Source: Bacteroidota bacterium (lineage in GTDB: Bacteria; Bacteroidota; Bacteroidia; Chitinophagales; Chitinophagaceae). From it: a stretch of DNA of 64,000 nucleotides. A program made the translations under genes and the position numbers. The stretch spans positions 310,001 to 374,000 of the forward strand of contig CANHGS010000001.1 of assembly GCA_947460595.1 (NCBI GenBank). The letters are read 5' to 3'. The number at the start of each line of letters is the position of its first letter. Position 1 is the first letter of the stretch. The notes under the pieces are model-generated. The model was not told where the DNA came from. It saw only the letters and a program-made list of their open reading frames with translations, and made no database searches. Positions 26,850 through 34,484 of the stretch are shown piece after piece.

Positions 26850-29429
26850 TTATTTAGGGTCCAAACCTTGTTTGATTTTTTCAGATAAGTCTTGCAAATG
26901 AATTTTGCTCAATTTATCTCCAAAACCAGCAGCTGAACTATTAATTTGAGCGCGAAGTGCAACTAATTGTGCTCTTACAATTGCAGGTACATCGCTTTTA
27001 TTAATATCTAAAGAAGCGCCACCTCTTCCACCAATAGTAATTGTTATACCAGCAGCAGAAGGAGGATTGAGAATATCTACCAATTTATCAACATAACTCA
27101 TTTGTAATAATCTGCGGTATTGATCAATGGTTTTTTTAGAGCTCAATTCACTGAACAAACCAGTCTGAACATCATTCAATAACTCCATTGCATTATATGC
27201 TTTTTCAGCTCCAAAACGGTTGCTCGATAATTGTAAACGACCCAATCTTGAAGGGCTGATTAAACTACCTAATACACCATCTTGTGTAGACATAATTGGA
27301 TCATTCGAAACTGGATTATTGAACTTGTTCCAAAGTTCACGATCAATCAACCAATTGGGTGTTTCAAATATTTGTTTATTTAAAAACGCAACCGCTTCTT
27401 TCTGACGCGTTTTAGGGGTTATTTCATAAACAGATTCATTTTGTTCAGCTACTTTAAATGTTTCATAAACACCACCAACATTGGCAGTTACATGACCCAT
27501 ATATCTTCTGAACTGACCTAATACTTGACCATACATAACACTGATGTTTTCGTATTGATCATTTTCTTCTTTGGTCCATTCTGGCAACCCTTTCAAAACC
27601 CTTTTTAGATTCATGATACCATATTCAGAAGCTTTTACAGCGTTGTCGCTCAAATCTTCGCTTTGACTTCTTGGATCTGCACTATTACCCTGCTCATAAG
27701 AACCAAACCAATGACGAGGGTTTTCTTTTAATGCAGCAGTAATCATTTTACTGCTATTGGTTTTTCTTTCTTCTTCAGTTTTTCCTGGAATATAACCATA
27801 ACCCCATTTCATAGCCCATTTGTCATAGTCTCCAATTCTTGGATACAATCCTTTCCTGCCAATATTATCTTCTGGTTGAGCTACATAGTTAAAACGAGCA
27901 TAGTCCATGATAGACGCAGTATGGCCATTGGCTTCTACCCATGCTTTATCCCTTAATTTCTCAACAGGTGTTTTGCTACTGCTTCCCATGTTGTGGTATA
28001 AACCTAATGTATGTCCTACTTCATGAGATGATACAAAACGAATTAAGTCGCCCATTAAATCATCATCATATTTCATTTTTCTTGCACCAGGATCTACTGC
28101 AGCTGTTTGAACCATATACCAATCATGTACCAACTTCATCACGTTGTGATACCATTGTATGTGGCTTTCTAAAATTTCTCCGCTTCTTGGATCATTGTTA
28201 TTTGGACCAGATGCATTTTCAATATCAGATGCTAAGTACCTAATCACCGAGAAACGGGCATCTTCCATGCTCATGGTAGTATCGTTTTCAGGCCATTCTT
28301 TACCCATGATGGCATTTTTGAAACCTGCTTTTTCAAATGCAGCTTGCCAATCATTAACACCAGCAATTAAATGCTTGCGCCATTGCTTTGGAGTGGCAGG
28401 ATCTACATAATATACAATTGGCTTTTTAGGCTCAACTAATTCTCCTTTACGCCATTTTTCCCACTCACCATCTTTGGGTTCTAATCTCCAACGAACGGCA
28501 AATTCAACTCTTTCTACTTCTTGTTGCGAATCACTAAAACGAACGTAATTGCGTGTAAAGAATCCTACTCTTTTGTCGGAAATCCTTCTCTCCATTGGAT
28601 CTTTTGGAAGAAGTAATAATGAAGTGTTTAATTCTACTGTAACGGCACCAGCTTCATTGGCAGCTTGAACAGAAGTAGGAGCTCCTGGAAAACTAGGTGC
28701 GCCAAACCCGCCTACTGAAGGGGTTGCAGTATATGTCTTTACTGATTTTATTTCTGTGTTAATGGGGTAGGTAGAAATCTTAGTAATAAACGATCTGTCT
28801 GCAGCTAGCATACCAAGGTTCAAACCTCTTTTAGTATTTGGGCTGATTCCAACCGCTTGATTATCTCCTTTGAAAAAATCAGTTACGTCAATCACAACAC
28901 CGCTTGAATCCTTGCTAAATGCAGCTATTGGAAATGCGTTTGCAATAGCATTTAAATTAGAAAGGTCTACTGCTTTATTAATGTCTTGGTCTTTATCCGC
29001 AGTATTTACAAGGGTAACAGTTCTTAAAAAAATAGTATTGCTAGGCCCTTTTTCAAAGCTGATCATTTGACCACGACCATTGGCCATTGAACCACCATAA
29101 CCTGCACCAGCAGGTACTTTAATAAAACGTACAACTGATAGTATTTCTCGGCCAAAAAGAGAGTCTGCAATCTCAAAATAATATTTATCCTCAACTTTAT
29201 GTACCGTAAAAAGCCCTTTCTTAGTAACTGCTTTTTCAGTAATGATGTCTTTGTAAGGTCTAGGCGCCGTTCTTGGTGCTGCTCCTGCTCCAAATCCCGG
29301 GATACCGGTTATGGCTGGGGCTCCAGTTCCGGGTGTGCCCGGCGTAGGACTAGGTGTTGGTGTCTGTGGTCGTTGGGCAAAACTAACAGTTGTTGCAAGC
29401 AACGCCAGTGAAAGAAAATACCTTCTCAT
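26850..29429 (-). CDS. Secreted zinc-dependent metalloprotease (DUF5117/DUF4953 type)
   Basis: 859 aa with a signal peptide (MRRYFLSLALLATTVSFAQ). A Pro/Thr/Gly-rich linker follows (about 20-56). A DUF5117-like beta domain spans about 75-270, and the metzincin-like catalytic domain follows. The zinc site HEVGHTLGLYHN is at 469-480 (HExxHxxGxxH). The C-terminal part (about 560-859) is mostly helical. A second Gly/Pro-rich insert lies near 238-252. This architecture is widespread in Bacteroidota as a secreted or periplasmic protease with unknown substrate. The gene is monocistronic. Minus-strand TATCTTTA upstream is a one-off match to the -7 consensus. Confidence 0.9.
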   Translation of the reverse strand: MRRYFLSLALLATTVSFAQRPQTPTPSPTPGTPGTGAPAITGIPGFGAGAAPRTAPRPYKDIITEKAVTKKGLFTVHKVEDKYYFEIADSLFGREILSVVRFIKVPAGAGYGGSMANGRGQMISFEKGPSNTIFLRTVTLVNTADKDQDINKAVDLSNLNAIANAFPIAAFSKDSSGVVIDVTDFFKGDNQAVGISPNTKRGLNLGMLAADRSFITKISTYPINTEIKSVKTYTATPSVGGFGAPSFPGAPTSVQAANEAGAVTVELNTSLLLLPKDPMERRISDKRVGFFTRNYVRFSDSQQEVERVEFAVRWRLEPKDGEWEKWRKGELVEPKKPIVYYVDPATPKQWRKHLIAGVNDWQAAFEKAGFKNAIMGKEWPENDTTMSMEDARFSVIRYLASDIENASGPNNNDPRSGEILESHIQWYHNVMKLVHDWYMVQTAAVDPGARKMKYDDDLMGDLIRFVSSHEVGHTLGLYHNMGSSSKTPVEKLRDKAWVEANGHTASIMDYARFNYVAQPEDNIGRKGLYPRIGDYDKWAMKWGYGYIPGKTEEERKTNSSKMITAALKENPRHWFGSYEQGNSADPRSQSEDLSDNAVKASEYGIMNLKRVLKGLPEWTKEENDQYENISVMYGQVLGQFRRYMGHVTANVGGVYETFKVAEQNESVYEITPKTRQKEAVAFLNKQIFETPNWLIDRELWNKFNNPVSNDPIMSTQDGVLGSLISPSRLGRLQLSSNRFGAEKAYNAMELLNDVQTGLFSELSSKKTIDQYRRLLQMSYVDKLVDILNPPSAAGITITIGGRGGASLDINKSDVPAIVRAQLVALRAQINSSAAGFGDKLSKIHLQDLSEKIKQGLDPK

Positions 29430-29773
29430 AAGTAGTTTTAAAATTTAATGATATATTAAAGATAGCTTTCCAGTCAATTCAACATTCAAAAAATTGGAAA
29501 GGTTTGGATAAATGGTAAAATAATAAAAATAAATCGGTGAAATGCGCTACCAATGCAATATCTCGGCTTTTTCGGCTAAAATCCAATCAGGGGTGGAAAA
29601 AAACAAAAAAAGATTCTTCCATTCTTGTTTTCTGTTTCAATAAAATACCTAATTTGTAAGCCCTAATAAAAAATGTCTGGAAGGATTTGTTTTTTCAAAA
29701 CATTTTTTATGTAGCATTGCGAAATCAATTTTTAAATCAACTGTAATTTTTAAAACCAAAAATCAATTGAATC
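29430..29773. other. 344-nt AT-rich divergent intergenic region upstream of exbB
   Basis: No ORF or RNA gene was seen. It separates the divergent metalloprotease and exbB genes and must hold promoters for both. It is rich in A/T runs (for example tttttcaaaacatttttt near 29690-29710). No perfect TAnnTTTG was found on the exbB side. Confidence 0.5.
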
Positions 29774-30637
29774 ATGGCTGACATCAAACCAACTGCACCA
29801 GCGGCTGCTAAAACCGCATCTTCCGCTCAACCCAAAAAGAGCGGCAACTTGGTTGCAACTATCGCTCCTATTGCCTGTATCGTTCTCGGTTACGTTCTTT
29901 GGCGTTTTGCCATTGGTTCCGACGGCAACTTCACTACTCCTGATCCAAATGGTGGTTTTTGGCCTAACCATAAAGGACCTAAGGGTGCTTTAGCAAAAAT
30001 GTATGAGGGTGGTATTATTGTACCAATCTTGATTGGTTGCTTATTAATTGTGGTTTCTTTTGTAATTGAGCGTCTTATGACCATTACCAAAGCAAACGGA
30101 ACTGGAAACATTGCTGAATTTGTACGTTCAGTACAATTTCACTTGGCTAACAAAGAAGTTGACAAGGCTCTTGCTGCTTGCGACAAGCAAAAAGGATCTG
30201 TAGGAAACGTAATGAAAGCAGGTCTGAAAAAATACAAAGAAATGATTACCAACACAGAACTTGCTACAGAGCAAAAAGTGTTGAATATTCAAAAAGAAGT
30301 AGAAGAAGCAACTGCTTTGGAACTTCCTATGTTGGAAAAGAACTTGGTGTTCTTGTCTACTATCGCGTCAGTAGCAACCCTATTGGGTCTATTGGGTACG
30401 GTAATGGGTATGATCCGTTCTTTCTCTAAATTAGGTGATGAAGGTGGTGGAGAAGCTGCTCGTGAATTGTCTCAAGGTATCTCTGAAGCCTTGTATAACA
30501 CGGCTTTGGGTATTGGTACTTCTGCTGTTGCCATCATCATGTACAACGTATTTACTACTCGTATTGATGGTATCACTTACGGTATTGACGAATCTGGTTT
30601 CACCCTGACTCAAAGCTTTGCTGCTAACTATAAATAA
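29774..30637 (+). CDS. exbB: MotA/TolQ/ExbB proton channel (Ton motor)
   Basis: 287-aa inner-membrane subunit of the Ton motor. It begins with a Lys/Ala/Pro-rich cytoplasmic tail (1-25), then TM1 (IAPIACIVLGYVLWRFA), a periplasmic loop with Gly/Pro residues, TM2 (GIIVPILIGCLLIVVSFVIE), a cytoplasmic helical domain (110-185), and TM3/TM4. The TM3/TM4 region has the family block LVFLSTIASVATLLGLLGTV and ISEALYNTALGIGTSAVAII. The extra N-terminal helix and loop are common in Bacteroidota ExbB. First gene of exbB-exbD-exbD-tonB. It would power the SusC-like and FecA-like receptors of this window. Confidence 0.93.
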   Translation: MADIKPTAPAAAKTASSAQPKKSGNLVATIAPIACIVLGYVLWRFAIGSDGNFTTPDPNGGFWPNHKGPKGALAKMYEGGIIVPILIGCLLIVVSFVIERLMTITKANGTGNIAEFVRSVQFHLANKEVDKALAACDKQKGSVGNVMKAGLKKYKEMITNTELATEQKVLNIQKEVEEATALELPMLEKNLVFLSTIASVATLLGLLGTVMGMIRSFSKLGDEGGGEAARELSQGISEALYNTALGIGTSAVAIIMYNVFTTRIDGITYGIDESGFTLTQSFAANYK

Positions 30638-30702
30638 TCCTTGATTATTTGTGGAATGCAAACAGTTTTGAATCTAATTAGTGAAATCTTAAATTAATAA
30701 CA

Positions 30703-31350
30703 ATGGGTAGAGCCAAATTACCACGGAAAAGTACCAATATCGACATGACGGCGATGTGTGACGTGGCGTTCCTTTTGTTGTCCTTCTTTATCTTGACAAC
30801 AAAGTTCAAACCCGCGGAAGCCATTGCAGTAACTACACCTAGTTCTGTTGCAGCTAAAGTTGCTGAAACAAAGGACGTAGTGTTAATTACCATCGACAAA
30901 GACGGTAAGGTATTTATTTCCATGGACGATGAATCCAAAAAGGAAGTCATCGCAAATACGCTGAATACCACCAAAAACCTGAACCTAGACGTTCAAAAGT
31001 TCAAGAAAGCAGGTTTCTTTGGTGCACCATTTAGCGGGCTGTCTGCTTTTCTTGCCATTCCTGAGGAAGGACGCAAGGGCAATGCCTTACCAGGTATTCC
31101 TTGTAAAGATTCCTCAAACAATGAAGTTTCCACTTGGATGGGCTTAGTTCTTAGCGCTTACGCTGGTCAGAAAGCTAACATTCAATTGAAAGGCGATAAT
31201 GCCTCTAAATATCCAGCTTTCAAGAGTGTTATTGATGCATTCAAGAAAAACGATATTTTGAAATTCCAGATGATCACCAATCCAGAAAGCGTACCAGTTG
31301 GTACTGAACTATGGAAAAGTGCTATGAAGGGTGAGAAGCGGACAGAATAA
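30703..31350 (+). CDS. exbD: ExbD/TolR family biopolymer transport protein (first copy)
   Basis: 215 aa, longer than classical ExbD (about 140). Cytoplasmic N-terminus (GRAKLPRKSTNIDMTAMCD) with the conserved Asp at the start of the single TM (VAFLLLSFFILTTKF), then a periplasmic domain. The extra length comes from a loop in the middle of the periplasmic part (about 100-150, AFLAIPEEGRKGNALPG). Two successive ExbD genes are the Bacteroidota norm. Works with ExbB and TonB to convert proton motive force. Confidence 0.92.
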   Translation: MGRAKLPRKSTNIDMTAMCDVAFLLLSFFILTTKFKPAEAIAVTTPSSVAAKVAETKDVVLITIDKDGKVFISMDDESKKEVIANTLNTTKNLNLDVQKFKKAGFFGAPFSGLSAFLAIPEEGRKGNALPGIPCKDSSNNEVSTWMGLVLSAYAGQKANIQLKGDNASKYPAFKSVIDAFKKNDILKFQMITNPESVPVGTELWKSAMKGEKRTE

Positions 31351-31396
31351 GGAACAGAAGTAAACAAGATTATTCAAAAAAATAAATTCTTCCGAC

Positions 31397-31948
31397 ATGG
31401 CAGAAATGGATACCTCGAGTGGCGGTGGCCATAAAAAAGGACCAGGTGTCAAGAAAAGTAAGAAGCTGAGTACCCGTGTGGATCTTACCCCAATGGTAGA
31501 TTTAGGGTTCCTGTTAATCACTTTCTTCATCTTCACCACCACCATGAGTCAGCCTACCGCTATGAAACTCTACTTGCCCAAAGATGCGGACAAGCCGGAG
31601 GATCAGAACAAGGCCAAAGAATCGGGTGTTATTACCATCCTTTTAGGAAAAGACGACAACGTTTTTTACTATGAAGGACAGTTGGACAATAGCGCTTCTA
31701 ACTTTAAATCGACAACTTTCAAAGAAATTCGCAATGTTATTTTAGATAAGAAAGCTCGTACTCCTGAAAAGGATTTGGTAGTGGTGTTAAAACCCTCCGA
31801 AGAGTGTACTTACCGCAACGTAGTGGATATTCTAGATGAGATGGCCATCAATGTTTGCAAGCGTTATGCACTGGTGGATATTTCACCAGTTGAATCACAG
31901 TTGGTGAAAGTATCTGAAGCAGCAAACGCAGCTGCTCCAGCAAAATAA
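31397..31948 (+). CDS. exbD: ExbD/TolR family biopolymer transport protein (second copy)
   Basis: 183 aa. A Gly/Lys-rich N-terminus (GGGHKKGPGVKKSKKLSTRV) precedes the conserved DLTPMVDLGFLLITFFIFTT helix, which has the proton-relay Asp in LTPMVD. The periplasmic domain follows (EKDLVVVLKPSEECTYRNVV). It differs clearly from the first ExbD, so it is a diverged paralog and not a recent duplication. The two presumably form a heteromeric stator-rotor part with ExbB. Confidence 0.92.
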   Translation: MAEMDTSSGGGHKKGPGVKKSKKLSTRVDLTPMVDLGFLLITFFIFTTTMSQPTAMKLYLPKDADKPEDQNKAKESGVITILLGKDDNVFYYEGQLDNSASNFKSTTFKEIRNVILDKKARTPEKDLVVVLKPSEECTYRNVVDILDEMAINVCKRYALVDISPVESQLVKVSEAANAAAPAK

Positions 31949-31982
31949 ACAATTGGAATATTACCAATAAAGACACTGAATC

Positions 31983-32813
31983 ATGGATGTAAACCAAATT
32001 TTAAAAGCCGATATCCTCGATATTATTTTCGAGGGTAGAAACAAGGCATACGGCGCTTACGACCTGCGTAAGACCTATAATAAGCGTATCACTTACGCTT
32101 TGATAGGTACTGTAGCAGTTTGTCTGTTGCTGATAATAGGCTCGGTGGTAGCAAATTCTTCCAAGAAAAAAGCTGTTGAAGTGATTGCTCAAGACGTAAA
32201 TCTTGAGAACATGAAACAGGAGGAGAAAAAACCTGAACCACCTCCGCCACCTCCGCCACCAAAGCAAGAACCGCCTAAAGTGGAAATCACCAAATTCACC
32301 CCTCCAAAAATTGTGAAGGATGAAGAAGTGAAGGAAAAAGATGAAATTAAAGAAGTAGAAAAACTGGAAGATACCAAGATTGGTACCGTAAACCAGGAAG
32401 GAACCAAAGACGAAGGTATTGTGGCTCCTCCTGTAGAGTCTGGTACTGGTAAAGTGGAAGCTCCCAAGCAAGAAGAAGACTACGATAAAGTATTTACCGT
32501 GGTACAAATTCCTGCGGAGTTCCCCGGTGGTTTGCCAGCTTGGACTAAGTATTTGGAACGTAACTTGAATAGGGACTTACCTGTAAACAATGGAGCGCCT
32601 CCCGGAAAATACACCGTAGTGGTTTCTTTTATCGTTGACAAGAATGGTGGTATTTCTGAAGTACAAGCCGAGAACGATCCCGGATATGGTACCAAAGAAG
32701 AAGCTGTTCGTGTAATCAAAAAAGGACCATCATGGAAGGCTGCGGTTCAGAACGGTAGAAACGTAATCTATCGTCACAAACAAAGCATCACTTTCCAAGT
32801 ATCTGAAGAATAA
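31983..32813 (+). CDS. tonB: TonB energy transducer
   Basis: 276 aa. Cytoplasmic N-terminus with the conserved EGRNKAYGAYDLRKTYNKR block (Bacteroidota TonB), TM at about 37-58 (LIGTVAVCLLLIIGSVVANS), then a Pro/Glu/Lys-rich periplasm-spanning region starting with EEKKPEPPPPPPPPKQEPPK. The C-terminal TonB domain is about 185-276: FPGGLPAWTKYLERNLNRDL, then GKYTVVVSFIVDKNGGISEV. It contacts the TonB boxes of outer-membrane receptors. The operon ends with a strong terminator at 32836. Confidence 0.95.
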   Translation: MDVNQILKADILDIIFEGRNKAYGAYDLRKTYNKRITYALIGTVAVCLLLIIGSVVANSSKKKAVEVIAQDVNLENMKQEEKKPEPPPPPPPPKQEPPKVEITKFTPPKIVKDEEVKEKDEIKEVEKLEDTKIGTVNQEGTKDEGIVAPPVESGTGKVEAPKQEEDYDKVFTVVQIPAEFPGGLPAWTKYLERNLNRDLPVNNGAPPGKYTVVVSFIVDKNGGISEVQAENDPGYGTKEEAVRVIKKGPSWKAAVQNGRNVIYRHKQSITFQVSEE

Positions 32814-32835
32814 TTTCTTTCCGATAAATTTCACG

Positions 32836-32866
32836 GCCCCGCTCTTTTGAGCGGGGCTTTTTTATT
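32836..32866 (+). terminator. Rho-independent terminator of the exbB-exbD-exbD-tonB operon
   Basis: A perfect 8-bp GC-rich stem (GCCCCGCT / AGCGGGGC) closes a 6-nt loop, then ttttttattt. It lies 22 nt after the tonB stop. Confidence 0.9.
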
Positions 32867-33032
32867 TTCCGAAACTCAGTCTCCGTAAGGGTTTGCCTGC
32901 TGTACCAGCGGAAAATTCAATGGGAAAAGATTTTACAGATGCTGTAAAAACTAGATTACACCTAAAGCTAATGGTCGCCTGACTTGATAAATCAAATCTT
33001 GTCAGAATGCCACTCATCTTGCCTTGAAACAC

Positions 33033-33040
33033 TATTTTTG
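33033..33040 (+). promoter_or_regulatory. -7 element upstream of mnmE
   Basis: TATTTTTG matches TAnnTTTG. It ends 14 nt before the TTG start at 33055. This position favours a start codon at or just after 33050. Confidence 0.45.
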
Positions 33041-33054
33041 TAAAAACAATTCCT

Positions 33055-34437
33055 TTGTCTTCAAAATTTTCAGGTTGGAATGATACCATTGTAGCGCTTG
33101 CAACAGCTCCAGGAATAGGGGCTATTGGCGTGATTAGAATTAGTGGTAAACAGGCTTTTCCAGTCATGAATAGTTTGTTTCCATCAAAAGATTTAGAGTC
33201 ACAAGCATCTCATACCCTGCACGTTGGTTATTTGAAAGAGGGAGAGAATGCATTGGATGAAGTGGTACTCTCCTTATTTAAAGGTCCTAAATCGTATACT
33301 GGAGAAGATACCATTGAAATTAGTACGCATGGCTCTCCCTATATTATTGAAAAAGTAATTCAGACCATTAATGCCAGAGGAGTACGTATGGCCAAGCCAG
33401 GAGAATTTACCCAACGCGCTTTTCTCAATGGCAAACTTGATTTGGCGCAGGCAGAATCTGTGGCAGATTTGATTGCCAGTAATACAGAAGCTAGCAGAAG
33501 AACCGCGCTGAATAATATGCGTGGTGGATTCTCATCTGCCTTACACCAATTGCGCGAAGAATTGGTCAAGTTCTCTGCACTTATAGAATTGGAGTTGGAT
33601 TTTTCTCAAGAAGACGTAGCATTTGCCGATAGAGATCAGCTAGTAAGACTCATTCAATTATTGAGTAGTTCTACTAACCAACTCTTAGAATCCTTCCAGC
33701 TAGGTAATGCCATTAAGAATGGCGTGCAAGTGGCCATTATTGGCAAACCCAATGCTGGTAAGTCTACTTTGTTGAATACCCTATTAAATGAGAATAGAGC
33801 TATTGTAAGTGAATTAGCGGGTACCACCCGCGATACTATTGAAGAGGTGTTAAATATTGATGGTATTCTCTTTAGGTTAATTGATACAGCTGGTATTAGA
33901 GAACATAGTACCGATAGTATAGAAACCATTGGTATTGAAAAGAGTTTTGAAAAAATGCGCGGGGCTGATTTGGTCTTATATCTATTTGATCAAAATGAGA
34001 TTTCATTAATTGAGTTGGAAGAAATGGTTGACGTTTTTAAAAAAGAACGCATCAAATACTTGCTCATTGCCAATAAGTCTGACGCGGCAGAACCCGCTTA
34101 TATAGCGGCTTTTAGCCAAGTGCCAGAAATTGTTTTTATCTCTGCAAAACAGCGTCATGGTATTGACCAACTCAAAAAAGTATTGGTAAGCAAAGCTATA
34201 CACGGAGAGTTAAATGCAGAAGCTACCATTGTGACCAATGCGCGCCATCATGATGCACTCAAGCAATTAGCGGCATCGCTTCATGATGTTGCAGAAGGAT
34301 TAGACATGCATATTACTGGAGATTTGCTTGCATTAGACATTCGTCAATGTCTGCACTATTTGGGTCTAATAACTGGTGAGATCACCAACGAAGACCAGCT
34401 CGATTTTATTTTTTCTAAGTTTTGTATCGGAAAGTGA
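33055..34437 (+). CDS. mnmE: tRNA modification GTPase MnmE (TrmE)
   Basis: 460 aa. With MnmG it makes the 5-carboxymethylaminomethyl group on wobble U34 of tRNAs. The start codon is TTG: the family N-terminus (NDTIVALATAPGIGAIGVIR) begins just after it and there is no in-frame ATG nearby. The N-terminal formyl-THF-binding domain is 1-120. The GTPase motifs are GKPNAGKS (G1), GTTRDT (G2), DTAG (G3) and NKSD (G4). The C-terminal FCIGK motif, with the catalytic Cys, is complete. Stand-alone gene. A GC-rich inverted repeat begins at its stop codon. Confidence 0.97.
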   Translation: MSSKFSGWNDTIVALATAPGIGAIGVIRISGKQAFPVMNSLFPSKDLESQASHTLHVGYLKEGENALDEVVLSLFKGPKSYTGEDTIEISTHGSPYIIEKVIQTINARGVRMAKPGEFTQRAFLNGKLDLAQAESVADLIASNTEASRRTALNNMRGGFSSALHQLREELVKFSALIELELDFSQEDVAFADRDQLVRLIQLLSSSTNQLLESFQLGNAIKNGVQVAIIGKPNAGKSTLLNTLLNENRAIVSELAGTTRDTIEEVLNIDGILFRLIDTAGIREHSTDSIETIGIEKSFEKMRGADLVLYLFDQNEISLIELEEMVDVFKKERIKYLLIANKSDAAEPAYIAAFSQVPEIVFISAKQRHGIDQLKKVLVSKAIHGELNAEATIVTNARHHDALKQLAASLHDVAEGLDMHITGDLLALDIRQCLHYLGLITGEITNEDQLDFIFSKFCIGK

Positions 34438-34471
34438 CCGAGCGCAGCGAGGTCATCCCGCAAGGCGGGAT
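34436..34471. repeat. GC-rich double palindrome between convergent genes
   Basis: Two adjacent inverted repeats: GACC...GGTC (34436-34454, 4-bp arms plus partial inner pairing GAGCGCAGCGA) and a perfect ATCCCGC-AAG-GCGGGAT (34455-34471). It starts at the mnmE stop codon and lies 14 nt before the stop of the convergent TonB-receptor gene. There is no T-run, so it is not a typical terminator. Its base composition is far above the surroundings, which suggests a dispersed REP-like element. Confidence 0.55.
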
Positions 34472-34484
34472 AGTAACAAATGAT

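Noticed and set aside
32001..32507. 168-aa minus-strand frame opposite tonB, rich in Phe/Arg/Trp
   Set aside because: Mirror of the low-complexity Pro/Glu/Lys region of tonB. Composition is unnatural and there is no family match.
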